A stretch of 64,000 nt of DNA from Actinomadura parmotrematis (GTDB lineage: Bacteria; Actinomycetota; Actinomycetes; Streptosporangiales; Streptosporangiaceae): NCBI RefSeq assembly GCF_019458805.1, contig NZ_JAIBOA010000004.1, forward strand, positions 62,001 to 126,000. The letters are read 5' to 3'. Both the position numbers and the translations under genes were made by a program. Shown in pieces: positions 48,995 to 57,068 of the stretch; position 1 is the first letter of the stretch, and the number at the start of each line of letters is the position of its first letter. The notes under the pieces were generated by a model, which was not told where the DNA came from, ran no database searches, and saw only the letters and a program-made list of their open reading frames with translations.

Positions 48995-49869
48995 GCCTTC
49001 ACCGCGCCTTCCATGATGCCGCCGATGATCTGGCGGCCGAAGATCACGAACACCACCAGCAGCGGCAGCACGGCCACCGTGGTCCCCGCGAACATGAGCG
49101 TGTAGTCGTTGAAGTGGCCGGTGGCCAGGTTGTTGATGGACAGCTGCACCGTCGGGTTCTCGGGGTTCAGCACCGCGAGCGGCCACATGAACTCGTTCCA
49201 GGTCTGCATGAACGTGAACAGGCCGAGGACGCCCATCGCCGGGCGGAGCGCCGGCAGCACGACCCGCCAGAAGACGCCGAAGGTGGTGCAGCCGTCGACC
49301 CGGGCGGCCTCGATCAGCTCGTCGGGGACGGCCTGCGAGGCGTACTGGCGCATCATGAACACGCCGAACCCGGTGACCAGGAACGGCACGATGACCGCCT
49401 GCAGGTGGTTCTGCCAGCCCAGCTTCACCATGATCATGTAGAGCGGGATGATGCCCATCTGCACCGGGATCATCATGGTGGCGATGACGGTGAGCAGCAG
49501 CGCGTTGCGGCCGCGGAAGCGCAGCTTGGCGAACGCGAACCCGGCCAGCGAGGCGAAGAAGACCGTCGAGACCGTCACCGAGCCGGCGACGATGAAGGAG
49601 TTCAGCAGGCCCTTGGCGAAGTAGGCGTCCTCGTTGTCGAACAGGCGCTGCACGTTCTCGCCGAGGTGCCCGCCGGGCAGGATCGGCGGCGGCACGCTCG
49701 ACACCACGTCGTTGGTGCGGGTCGCCACGACCAGCATCCAGTAGATCGGGAAGATCGACAGGATGACCGCGACGATCAGCGTCAGGTAGGTGAGCGGGGT
49801 CGCGTCCCGCAGGCCGCGGCGGGCGCCGCGGGACCGGCCGCCGGCGCGGCCGCGCATCACGAGCGTCAC
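48991..49869 (-). CDS. cebG: Cello-oligosaccharide ABC transporter permease (CebG-type)
   Basis: 292 residues, GTG start overlapping the upstream permease stop by GTGA. Six membrane segments. Permease EAA loop: ELIEAARVDGCTTFGVFWRVVLPALRP (about 195-221). Belongs to the MalG-like second inner-membrane component of CUT1 sugar importers. Pairs with CebF and the unlinked MsiK-like ATPase expected in actinomycetes; no ATPase gene lies here. Confidence 0.92.
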   Translation of the reverse strand: MTLVMRGRAGGRSRGARRGLRDATPLTYLTLIVAVILSIFPIYWMLVVATRTNDVVSSVPPPILPGGHLGENVQRLFDNEDAYFAKGLLNSFIVAGSVTVSTVFFASLAGFAFAKLRFRGRNALLLTVIATMMIPVQMGIIPLYMIMVKLGWQNHLQAVIVPFLVTGFGVFMMRQYASQAVPDELIEAARVDGCTTFGVFWRVVLPALRPAMGVLGLFTFMQTWNEFMWPLAVLNPENPTVQLSINNLATGHFNDYTLMFAGTTVAVLPLLVVFVIFGRQIIGGIMEGAVKA

Positions 49870-50849
49870 TTGGTGCCTCCCGTACGGCGCACGAACGCGA
49901 AGTTGACGAGGGAGAACACGATGATGAGCAGGAACAGCGCCCACGCGACCGCGGCGCCGTAGCCGTAGCGGTCGTCGGTGAAGGCGTTGTCGTACATGTA
50001 CATCGTGATCGTCTGGAACTGGTGCAGGGCGCCGCCGTCCATCCGGTTGGCCGAGCCCGACCCGAACAGCACCGGCTCGGTGAACAGCTGCAGGCCGCCG
50101 ATCGTGGACACGATGATGGTGAAGATGATGGTGGGGCGCAGCAGCGGCACGGTGATCTGCCAGAACTGCCGCAGCCGGGACGCGCCGTCGATCGCGGCCG
50201 CCTCGTACAGGTCGCGCGGGATGGCCTGCATCGCGGCCAGGTAGATGAGGGCGTTGTAGCCCGTCCAGCGCCAGTCGACCATGGTGGAGATCGCCACCCA
50301 GGACCAGCCGCGGCTCTCCTGCCAGGCGATGTGGTCGAAGCCGAGGCCGCCGATCGCCCAGTTGACGAAGCCGAAGTCCTTGTCGAACAGCTGGGTGAAC
50401 ACGATCGCGACGGCCGCCGTCGAGGTGATCAGCGGGGCGACCATGCCGATGCGCATCAGCGTCGCGCCGCGCATCTTGCGGTCCAGCGCGCCGGCGACCA
50501 TGAGGGCGAGGAGCAGCTGCGGGACCGTCGAGACGGCGAAGATGCCGATCGTGTTGACGACCGCGTGCCAGAACTCGCCGTCGCCGAGCAGGTAGCTGTA
50601 GTTGTCCCAGCCGGTGAACGTGCGCTCGCCCGACGACAGGCCCCAGGTGTGCAGCGACACCCACAGCGTGTAGACCAGCGGGAACCCGCCGAAGATCAGG
50701 AAGACGAGGTAGAACGGCGAGATGAACAGGTAGGGGGCGGCCTTCAGGTCCAGCCGGGCGAGCCGGCGGCGGGCGCCGCGGCCCTTGGGGGACGGGGGCT
50801 TCGCGGTCGGCGGAGCCCCGTCGCGTGCGGGATGCAGGTCCAGAGCCAT
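49866..50849 (-). CDS. cebF: Cello-oligosaccharide ABC transporter permease (CebF-type)
   Basis: 327 residues. A basic cytoplasmic N-terminus (about 1-38) is followed by six membrane segments. EAA loop LYEAAAIDGASRLRQFWQITVPLLRPTI (about 219-246). MalF-like permease of CUT1 importers; works with CebG. Clear RBS GAGAGGAGG before the ATG. Confidence 0.92.
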   Translation of the reverse strand: MALDLHPARDGAPPTAKPPSPKGRGARRRLARLDLKAAPYLFISPFYLVFLIFGGFPLVYTLWVSLHTWGLSSGERTFTGWDNYSYLLGDGEFWHAVVNTIGIFAVSTVPQLLLALMVAGALDRKMRGATLMRIGMVAPLITSTAAVAIVFTQLFDKDFGFVNWAIGGLGFDHIAWQESRGWSWVAISTMVDWRWTGYNALIYLAAMQAIPRDLYEAAAIDGASRLRQFWQITVPLLRPTIIFTIIVSTIGGLQLFTEPVLFGSGSANRMDGGALHQFQTITMYMYDNAFTDDRYGYGAAVAWALFLLIIVFSLVNFAFVRRTGGTK

Positions 50850-50869
50850 GCGTCCTCCTCTCCAGGGGG

Positions 50870-50904
50870 AGCGGCGGCGCCCGGTGGGGACGGGCGCCGC
50901 CGCT
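50870..50904 (-). promoter_or_regulatory. Intercistronic hairpin between cebE and cebF
   Basis: Perfect 14-bp stem AGCGGCGGCGCCCG / complement (50870-50883, 50891-50904), 7-nt loop, just downstream of the cebE stop. It is positioned to stabilise or partially terminate the cebE mRNA and thereby raise binding protein over permease, as known for other sugar-importer operons. Confidence 0.65.
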
Positions 50905-50918
50905 GCTCGGGCGGATGG

Positions 50919-52232
50919 CTAGCGGGCGGCCTTCTTGGCCGCGTCGACGGCCTTGGCCCACGCCTGGTCGGCGGGGATCTTGCCCTGGCCGACGGCGATC
51001 AGGACGTTCTCCACGGCCTGGCGGACGTCCTCGTTCTTCGGGCCGAGGTAGACCGGCTTCACCTGGGCCGCCATGTCACCGAAGATCTTTCCGGTGGGGG
51101 CGTTGTTGAAGTAGGCGCTGGTCGCGCCGGTCACGGCCGGGTCCTTCTCGGCGACCGTGGAGGACGGGAAGGTGTCCTTGTCCTTGAACGCGCCGACCTG
51201 GCCCTGCGGGCTGGTCAGGAACTTGGCGAGCTCGGCGGCCTCCTTCGGGTGCTTGGTCTGCTTCGGCACCGCGAGCCACGAGCCGCCCCAGTAGCCGCTG
51301 CCGCCGGGCACCGACGCGACGTCCCACTTGCCCTTGCCGTAGTCGCCGGAGAACTCCGAGATGCCGCCGAGCATCCAGGAGGGGCACGGGACGGTGGCGA
51401 AGGTGTCGCGCTTCAGCGCCGTCTGCCACGGCGGCGTGAAGATCTGCATGTCGCCGGTCAGCTTGGCCTGCTCGAACTTGAGCGAGGTGTCGAACGCGGT
51501 CTTGATCGCCGGGTTGGTGTCGAAGACCAGGTTGTTGTTCTTGTCGAAGTAGCTGTAGCCGGCGCCCTTGCCCGACTCCTGCAGCACGGTGGTGCGCAGG
51601 ATGGCCGACGGGCCGTCCAGCCACTTGGTCTTGGACTCCTTGGCCTGGAACTTCTGGCCGGTCTGGAAGAACGCGTCCCACGTCGGCCAGAGCTTGGACA
51701 CCTCGTCGCGGTCGGTCGGCAGGCCGGCCTTGGCGAACAGGTCCTTGCGGTAGCACATGCCGAGCGGCCCGATGTCGGTGCCGAGGCCGACGAGCTGCTT
51801 GCCGTCGGCGGTCACGCCCATCTGCCACTTCCACGGCAGGAAGTTGGACTCCAGCGCCTTGCCGCCGTAGTCGAAGAGGTTGAGGAACTTCGACTTCTGC
51901 TGCATGTAGGTGGCGAGGATGCCCTCCTCCAGGGCGACGACGTCGCCGGCGCCGCTGCCGGTGGCGATCCACTGCTGGATGCGGGGCTTGTAGTCGTCCA
52001 GCGTGGAGACCTTGCGCTGCTTGATGGTGACGCCGGGGTGGGACGCCTCGTACTGCTTGTACAGCTGGTCGTAGCCGAACTCGCCGAAGACGTCGACGGT
52101 CAGGGTGACCGGGCCGCCGGCGGCGTCGTCCTTCTTGTCGCCGTCGCCGCCGCATGCGGCGGCGCCCGCCAGCAGCGTGGCCAGGGTCGCCAGGACGGCG
52201 ATCCTCGGCCTGATCCGTCCGAGATCCCGCAT
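50919..52232 (-). CDS. cebE: Cello-oligosaccharide-binding lipoprotein (CebE-type)
   Basis: 437 residues. Lipoprotein signal with lipobox AGAAAC (C27). Extracellular solute-binding protein of the CUT1 sugar importers: PVTLTVDVFGEFGYDQLYKQYEASHPGVTI, LATYMQQKSKFLNL, GPLGMCYRKDLF, PNPAIKTAFD-type, SWLAVPKQTKHPKEAAELAKFLTSPQGQ. First gene of cebEFG-bglC-cebR, directly behind the CebR box. Captures cellobiose or cellotriose at the membrane. Confidence 0.92.
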   Translation of the reverse strand: MRDLGRIRPRIAVLATLATLLAGAAACGGDGDKKDDAAGGPVTLTVDVFGEFGYDQLYKQYEASHPGVTIKQRKVSTLDDYKPRIQQWIATGSGAGDVVALEEGILATYMQQKSKFLNLFDYGGKALESNFLPWKWQMGVTADGKQLVGLGTDIGPLGMCYRKDLFAKAGLPTDRDEVSKLWPTWDAFFQTGQKFQAKESKTKWLDGPSAILRTTVLQESGKGAGYSYFDKNNNLVFDTNPAIKTAFDTSLKFEQAKLTGDMQIFTPPWQTALKRDTFATVPCPSWMLGGISEFSGDYGKGKWDVASVPGGSGYWGGSWLAVPKQTKHPKEAAELAKFLTSPQGQVGAFKDKDTFPSSTVAEKDPAVTGATSAYFNNAPTGKIFGDMAAQVKPVYLGPKNEDVRQAVENVLIAVGQGKIPADQAWAKAVDAAKKAAR

Positions 52233-52256
52233 GGGATGTCCTTCCGTGGGTGGGGT

Positions 52257-52272
52257 GTGGGAGCGCTCCCAC
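52257..52272. promoter_or_regulatory. CebR operator (perfect palindrome)
   Basis: GTGGGAGCGCTCCCAC, containing the 14-bp consensus TGGGAGCGCTCCCA established for CebR/CelR in Streptomyces and Thermobifida. It lies 25 bp upstream of cebE. A TTGACA-like -35 element is on the minus strand at 52299-52304, so bound CebR would block initiation. Confidence 0.9.
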
Positions 52273-52386
52273 GAAGGAAAGACCGTGACCGCCGTCACTG
52301 TCAATGCGCCGAAACGTAAACGTTACAAAGCGGCCATACGGGAAAACCTGTAGACGCTACCCGGAACGGGGTACCACGCTGGCCCG

Positions 52387-53067
52387 ATGGACCACAGCCT
52401 CGTCCGCGACCACACCGTCCTCGCGGTGGTCGCCGGCTCGCGGGCGTACGGCCTGGCCACGGCCCTCAGCGACACCGACCGGCGCGGCGTCTACGCCGCC
52501 CCCGCGGCGCTGTTCTGGCGGCTGGACAAGCCGCCCGCGCACATCGAGGGCCCGCTCGACGAGCAGTTCTCGTGGGAGATCGAACGCTTCTGCGAGCTGG
52601 CGCTGAAGGGCAACCCGACGATCCTGGAGTGCCTGTGGTCGCCGCTCGTCGAGCGCGTCGCCCCGACCGGCGAGGAGCTCCTCGCGATCCGCGGGGCGTT
52701 CCTGTCGCGGCTCGTCCACCGCACTTTCGGCGGCTACGCCGACGCCCAGTTCCGCAAGATCGAGCAGGACCTGCGCAACCAGGGCGAGATCCGCTGGAAG
52801 CACGCGATGCACATGCTCCGCCTGCTCGCCTCCGGCCGCCACCTCCTGGAGACCGGCGAACCCCTCGTCCACGTCGGCGACCTGAGCGAACGCCTCCTCG
52901 CCGTCCGCCGCGGCGACGTCCCATGGGACGAGGTCGCCGCCTGGCGCGCCGACCTGACCGCCGACCTCGACAAGGCCCTCGCCACCACCCCCCTCCCCGA
53001 AACCCCGGACCGTGACCGCGTCCAAGACCTCCTGATTTCGGTCCGCCGCCGCAGCCTCGACGCCTGA
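52387..53067 (+). CDS. Predicted nucleotidyltransferase-fold protein
   Basis: 226 residues. Nucleotidyltransferase signature GSRAYGLATALSDTDRRGVYAAP (about 17-39; GSxxxG with SDxDxxG). The rest is helical, with FGGYADAQFRKIEQD and a C-terminal all-helix domain. It resembles the YcgL/MNT-type predicted nucleotidyltransferases; transferring a nucleotide to RNA, protein or drug cannot be told. Its partner HEPN gene is not adjacent, so a toxin-antitoxin role is not supported. Confidence 0.82.
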   Translation: MDHSLVRDHTVLAVVAGSRAYGLATALSDTDRRGVYAAPAALFWRLDKPPAHIEGPLDEQFSWEIERFCELALKGNPTILECLWSPLVERVAPTGEELLAIRGAFLSRLVHRTFGGYADAQFRKIEQDLRNQGEIRWKHAMHMLRLLASGRHLLETGEPLVHVGDLSERLLAVRRGDVPWDEVAAWRADLTADLDKALATTPLPETPDRDRVQDLLISVRRRSLDA

Positions 53068-53131
53068 CCGCCGGGATCGTTACTGTGAAGAGTCGGCCCC
53101 GTCCTCGGATCCGAAGACTGGGAAGAAGTAG

Positions 53132-53823
53132 TTCAAGGAGGTCGTCGCCACCTTCGACGGCGCCGACTACACCGGCTTCTACCGGATCAACATCAAGATC
53201 GGCGGCAAGCATGGCGCCAAGACCGCCGTCGTCTACGCCGCCGAGCACCACCTCTTCTGGGACGCCGGTCACCATGCCTGGGTCCGTGCAGACCAGCTCA
53301 AATGCGGCATCAAGCTGCGCACCCCCTCGGGTAGCACTCAGAAGGTCGCTTCGACGGCCCTGCTCTCTTCGCACCCGCGCGTCCACGACCTCACCATCGC
53401 CGACACCCACACCTTCTATGCGCTGGCAGGCTTCACGCCCGTCCTCGTCCACAACTGCGGAGGATTCATCGGGTCCCGGGATCACGTTGCTCTCGGAAGG
53501 AGGGGCTCGGAACTGAACGATTTTGCGACAAGCGTTAAGGCGAGGCACCTTCTCGGTGCGAGAAGCGATTCCTGGAGAGGTGAGGTTGAGGCGGCGATTT
53601 CCAGGGTCTCGGTAGGTGAAGGGGATATCTCCTTCATGCTTGACGGTCTTCCAGAGGCACACGGTGGATCGGCAAAGGCGCTGCTGTCGCGAAAGTCACA
53701 AAGCCCGAAAATCTGCTCGACGCGCAGTGGGAGTTGCTGAAAATCGATGAGTCGGGGGTAATGGATCAGGTCAATTTATTCCGATTCAATCGACGACTCG
53801 GCGACTGGGCAGGTGCGCGATGA
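53132..53823 (+). pseudogene. Orphan polymorphic-toxin C-terminus (HINT cassette 1), frameshifted
   Basis: An open frame follows an in-frame TAG at 53129: HINT (intein-like) pretoxin segment (FDGADYTGFYRIN..., YAAEHHLFWDA, SSHPRVHDLTIADTHTFYALAGFTPVLVHNC). The toxin part runs RDHVALGRRGSELNDFATSV... to about 53660. A +1 frame change then continues as RWIGKGAAVAKVTKPENLLDAQWELLKIDESGVMDQVNLFRFN... with a stop at 53821-53823. Without that shift the frame ends at 53740. The N-terminal carrier is missing. Toxin fold unrecognised. Confidence 0.75.
53315..53458 (+). repeat. HINT segment repeat, copy 1
   Basis: 144-bp segment (from CTGCGCACCCCCTCGGG to the terminal HNC codons) nearly identical to 55765-55908, same length, differing mainly at scattered third positions and near the LAG codons. 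The two toxins diverge completely right after it, so it is a likely recombination point for cassette exchange. Confidence 0.85.
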
Positions 53824-54248
53824 GTATTCCAGTGGTCCGCGGCACTCTTCCGCTGGTCCTTGCGGGAGAGTTCAAGCCTTGGGCGATTGCTGTAACGCAT
53901 AGCAAGCTGCTCATTCGCGGATTCATAGGTGACCCGGAAGTAGCGGAAGCCCTGGAAGTGATCGACATCTTGTTTCAAGATGTGTCCCACTTTTCCCTCT
54001 CCTCTTCATATTCCAGTCTGAATCTGCGACTGGCTGGACTTGAGGCCATGGGGCATGAGGAACAAAGGATCGGTGCGGCATGGAATCAAGAGCGAATGTT
54101 TCTCCTGGGGTCGACGGTTGGTGCTGGCTACGTAGTTGCTGGTTTCTTGTTCTGGGCCCACATCTCGGGTGGTGGTGGCGCGCCCAGCCCGCTTCTTGCT
54201 GAGGAAATAGGGCCGACGGAAATTCGAGGAAACATCTATCGTTGCTGA
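53820..54248 (+). CDS. Probable immunity protein for HINT cassette 1
   Basis: 142 residues. The start codon overlaps the frameshifted toxin stop as ATGA. Mixed alpha/beta N-terminal domain (VVRGTLPLVLAGEFKPWAIAVTHSKLLIRGFIGDPEVAEALEVIDILFQDVSHFSLSS...), then a hydrophobic Gly-rich segment (FLLGSTVGAGYVVAGFLFWAHISGGGG). Family not recognised. Immunity is inferred only from its position. Composition is lower in GC than neighbouring chromosomal genes. An IS630 element inserts 26 bp after the stop. Confidence 0.6.
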   Translation: MSIPVVRGTLPLVLAGEFKPWAIAVTHSKLLIRGFIGDPEVAEALEVIDILFQDVSHFSLSSSYSSLNLRLAGLEAMGHEEQRIGAAWNQERMFLLGSTVGAGYVVAGFLFWAHISGGGGAPSPLLAEEIGPTEIRGNIYRC

Positions 54249-54273
54249 CCGGATTCCCGCCTATCGGAGTCTA

Positions 54274-55438
54274 GAGAGCTCAATAGCGGGAGTTGCTGGT
54301 TGTGGCGCTTCAGATACTTATCGCGGGTCGTCTGGTGGGTTACTGCTGGTGGATGCGGTATGCCGAGAGTGGTGGGTTGACCGCGGTGGATCGGGCGCGG
54401 CGTGAGGTGTTGCGGCTGGAGGCTGTCTCCTTGTTCGAGGCGGGCTGGTTGGATGCGGAGATCGGCCGGTCGTTTCGGGTGAGTCGGATGTCGGTGAACC
54501 GGTGGCGGCGGGCGTGGAAGCAGGGCGGAACGGCGGCGCTGGCGTCCAGGGGCGCGGGCGGGATGCGGTGCAGGCTGACCGACGACCAGCTCGCGTGCTT
54601 GCAGGTCGAGCCGGCCAAGGGCTCTGCCGCCCACGGCTGGTCGGAGGATCAGCGGTGGACGCTCGCCCGGATCGCGACGGTGATCGCCGAGCTGTTCACG
54701 GTGTCCTACACCGTGGCCGGAGTGGACGTGCTGATGCACCGGCTGGGCTGGTCGGTGCAGGTCCCCACCCGCCGGGCGACCGAGCGCGATGAGGCGGAGA
54801 TCGCCCGGTGGGAAGCGCAGGTGTGGCCGTCCGTGGGCAGACGGTCGGCGACCTGGGCGCCTGGCTGATCTTCGAGGACGAAGCCGGCCAGGGGCTCAGG
54901 CCGCCCAAAGGACGAACCGGGGGCAGACGCGGCCGCACACCGGTGGTGAACGTGACCGACAAGGGAACCCATCGGGTCTCACTGGCCGCGCTCTTGGCGG
55001 TCAAGCAGGGGGAACGTCCCCACCTGTTCTACCGGGCGCTGACTTACCGCGGACGCGCAGGCGAGCCGAAGGGGTTCACCGAACGCGACTGCATCCGGCT
55101 GCTGGACGCCGCCCACGCCCAGCTCGGCGGCCCGATCGTCCTGGTCTGGGACAACCTCGGCAGCCACCGCTCGACCAAGATGCGCCGCCACATCGACGCC
55201 CGCAACTGGCTCACGGTCTTCTACCTGCCGCCCTACACCCCCGAACTCAACCCCCTCGAGGGCGTCTGGGCCCACCTGAAGACCTCACTGGCCAACCTCG
55301 CAAAGCACACCATCGACCAGCTCACCGACCTGATCCGCACCCGGCTCAAACACATCCAGCACCGGCCCGCCCTGATCACCGGGATCCTCAACCGCACCCA
55401 CCTGCAAATACCCGGTAACCCCCACTATCGAAGCTCTC
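54274..55438 (+). mobile_element. IS630-family insertion sequence, 1165 bp
   Basis: Flanked by the TA dinucleotide on both sides (54272-54273, 55439-55440). Terminal inverted repeats begin GAGAGCTCAATAGCGGGAG on the left and GAGAGCTTCGATAGTGGGGG (complement) on the right, imperfect. Contains two overlapping frames of an IS630/Tc1-like transposase. No in-frame stop for the second frame lies inside the IS. Confidence 0.85.
54353..54868 (+). CDS. IS630 transposase, N-terminal frame (HTH)
   Basis: 171 residues from the ATG at 54353. HTH part: RREVLRLEAVSLFEAGWLDAEIGRSFRVSRMSVNRWRRAWKQGGTAALASR, then DDQLACLQVEPAKG and WTLARIATVIAELFTVSYTVAGVDVLMHRLGWSVQVPTRRATERDEAEIARWEAQVWP. It ends out of frame; the catalytic part continues in the -1 frame, requiring programmed frameshifting or representing a mutation. 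Confidence 0.82.
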   Translation: MRYAESGGLTAVDRARREVLRLEAVSLFEAGWLDAEIGRSFRVSRMSVNRWRRAWKQGGTAALASRGAGGMRCRLTDDQLACLQVEPAKGSAAHGWSEDQRWTLARIATVIAELFTVSYTVAGVDVLMHRLGWSVQVPTRRATERDEAEIARWEAQVWPSVGRRSATWAPG

Positions 55439-55488
55439 TAGGAGCGTGTTTCACAGGTGATCGTGCGATCACGGCGTGGTGTGGGTAG
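54808..55488 (+). CDS. IS630 transposase, catalytic frame (DDE)
   Basis: 226-residue frame that overlaps the HTH frame by 61 bp, shifted by -1. Catalytic acids: Asp in LIFEDEAGQG, Asp in VLVWDNLGSHRS, Glu in NPLEGVWAHLK. Normal product is a fusion with the upstream frame. The reading frame lacks a stop within the element and ends at 55486-55488 inside the IS5 relic, which probably appends foreign residues. Confidence 0.78.
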   Translation: MGSAGVAVRGQTVGDLGAWLIFEDEAGQGLRPPKGRTGGRRGRTPVVNVTDKGTHRVSLAALLAVKQGERPHLFYRALTYRGRAGEPKGFTERDCIRLLDAAHAQLGGPIVLVWDNLGSHRSTKMRRHIDARNWLTVFYLPPYTPELNPLEGVWAHLKTSLANLAKHTIDQLTDLIRTRLKHIQHRPALITGILNRTHLQIPGNPHYRSSLGACFTGDRAITAWCG

Positions 55489-55497
55489 GCGGTAGGC

Positions 55498-55764
55498 ATG
55501 CGGAAACGCGCCTACCCCTCGGATCTGTCGGATGAGCAGTAGGCGTTGATCGAGCCGTTGCTGCCGCTTGAGCACTGGGACGGGCGCGAGGAGAAGCATC
55601 CGCATCGCGATATCGTGGATGCGATCTTGTACCTGGACCAGGCCAGGTGCGCCTGACGGTACCTGCCGGTGGACTATCTGCCCTGGTAGACGGTGTACTG
55701 GCACTTCCAGCGCTGGGAGGCCCAAGACGTCACCCAGCGGATCGCCGATGCGCTGCGGCGACGG
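55498..55764 (+). pseudogene. IS5-family transposase relic (N-terminal part)
   Basis: The frame from ATG 55498 reads RKRAYPSDLSDEQ-stop-ALIEPLLPLEHWDGREEKHPHRDIVDAILYLDQARCA-stop-RYLPVDYLPW-stop-TVYWHFQRWEAQDVTQRIADALRRRLR. The three in-frame stops (55540 TAG, 55654 TGA, 55687 TAG) fall where the family has Trp, Trp and Gln. The left terminus with GGAGCGTGTTTCACAGG is at 55441. The catalytic C-terminus is gone; the frame runs straight into the HINT segment. Confidence 0.78.
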
Positions 55765-56280
55765 CTGCGCACCCCCTCGGGCAGCACCCAGAAGGTCGCT
55801 TCGACGGCCCTGCTCTCTTCGCACCCGCGCGTCCACGACCTCGCCATCGCCGACACCCACACCTTCTACGTCCTCGCTGGCAAGACCCCAGTCCTCGTCC
55901 ACAACTGCAGTCCCCTCAAGAAAATTGCTCAGGCATATCGCAAGAACGCCAATAATGGCATTGGTGTTTCCAGGCGGAAGAATATTGCCGTTGCGGGTCA
56001 TGATATCAATGGGCAAGTCGGTCAAAACATCGGGGTGAGTGGCGAGTATGCTCAGCCCGGTTCGCTAGGAATGGTGGCCACTCGGCAGTTCGATCACGGG
56101 ACGCGCCCATTCGACTCGGAAACGAAAATATTTGAACACTATGCGTCGTATCTCCCGAAGAACTCTGAAGGTACAATCGATCTATACTCAGAGCTTCCCG
56201 TGTGTCCGAGTTGTACCGACTTGATTGAACAATTCAAGCAAATGTACCCTGGAATCGAGGTTGATATCACGTGGGGATAG
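55690..56280 (+). pseudogene. Orphan HINT-deaminase toxin cassette 2, fused to IS5 relic
   Basis: Continuous frame from 55690 (GTG at 55693 possible). After the IS5 remnant comes HINT segment copy 2 (LRTPSGSTQKVASTALLSSHPRVHDLAIADTHTFYVLAGKTPVLVHNC). The toxin follows: NIAVAGHDINGQVGQNIGVSGEYAQPGSLGM, FDSETKIFEHYASYLPKNSEGTIDLYSELPVCPSCTDLIEQFKQMYPGIEVDITWG. The SExK and CPSC motifs with GTIDLYSELPVCPSCTDLIEQF are those of nucleic-acid deaminase toxins (BURPS668_1122-like). The toxin domain looks intact, but its carrier is lost, so normal delivery is unlikely. Immunity gene overlaps the end by 10 nt. Confidence 0.72.
55765..55908 (+). repeat. HINT segment repeat, copy 2
   Basis: 144 bp, nearly identical to 53315-53458. 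Upstream the sequence is IS5 relic, downstream the deaminase toxin. Confidence 0.85.
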
Positions 56281-56723
56281 AAGGCTTCTCGGTCCGGGCC
56301 GTGGCGGATCGTCTTAAGGCCAGATATGGTGACGCCGAGGTCGTTGGCATCGGTGAGCATGAGGTGCTGGAGGTCATGCGAGATCAGGATCTCGATAGAA
56401 TTCCTGGCTCTTACCATGATTTTCTTCTGCTCATGGGGCGCGGCGCCGGAGGGCTCTTGAGGGGAACCGATGCCTTTTATCCTCAAATCATCGGACTCAA
56501 AGAGGATTCTCTGGAAATTGCACGAGGTGGCAGCGGGGTGTCCATTCCGGCGAATGCCCTGGTTTTTGCGATGCACCAAGGCTACCAGGTCTACTGGATG
56601 GTCGACTTGGTGAAGGAAAATCCTAGGGTGTACATGTATCAGGAAGGTGATACGAGCATCACCCGTGAATGGCCATCTTTTGTCGATTTGCTAATGGATG
56701 AACTTCGGCTTCTTTGGCAATAA
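56271..56723 (+). CDS. SUKH/SMI1-KNR4-type immunity protein
   Basis: 150 residues from GTG 56271, which lies inside the toxin's last codons. Family pattern: AEVVGIGEHEVLEVMRDQDLDRIPGSYHDFLLLMGRGAGGLLRG (about 20-62), then a beta-rich domain and a final helix. SUKH proteins neutralise many polymorphic-toxin deaminases and nucleases. The 10-nt overlap with the deaminase toxin gene strongly suggests a cognate pair. Confidence 0.8.
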   Translation: MGIEGFSVRAVADRLKARYGDAEVVGIGEHEVLEVMRDQDLDRIPGSYHDFLLLMGRGAGGLLRGTDAFYPQIIGLKEDSLEIARGGSGVSIPANALVFAMHQGYQVYWMVDLVKENPRVYMYQEGDTSITREWPSFVDLLMDELRLLWQ

Positions 56724-57068
56724 GGTTTTGACTAGGGGTGAATCTAGATCGACGTACTTCTGGTAGCTGTCACATCTTGGATTTGGCCGCTTATCAATAG
56801 GCCGTGGATGGTAGATTTGAAATGTGACCGGGTGGGTACGGTGGTGATTTCGGGGGAAGCGTGTGCGGTGCCGTTGCTCTCCGGAGTGATTGCTTCGTTG
56901 AAGCTGATCTGGCTCTGGCAATGGTGGCCCCTTCGGTCAAAAGAGGTACCGGTCGCATCGACTTGTTGAGAGTGATTTAATTCCAAGAATTTGACGAGTC
57001 TATCGAAATCGATTCCGACGGAATTGCTTATTGAAGGTATTTATGCTGGAATGGTTTTGCTATGGTCG
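56724..57068. other. Gene-free, AT-richer stretch
   Basis: 345 bp, markedly less GC-rich than the rest. I see overlapping short frames on both strands but none with an RBS or a recognisable product. No hairpin terminator, repeat or IS end is evident. It may be decayed cassette material adjoining the toxin locus. Confidence 0.5.

Noticed and set aside
52387..53067. MNT/HEPN toxin-antitoxin pair
   Set aside because: No adjacent HEPN gene; the next DNA is toxin-cassette relic.
56691..56986. Minus-strand ORFs in the AT-richer gap
   Set aside because: Two short overlapping frames without RBS or domains; neither is favoured.
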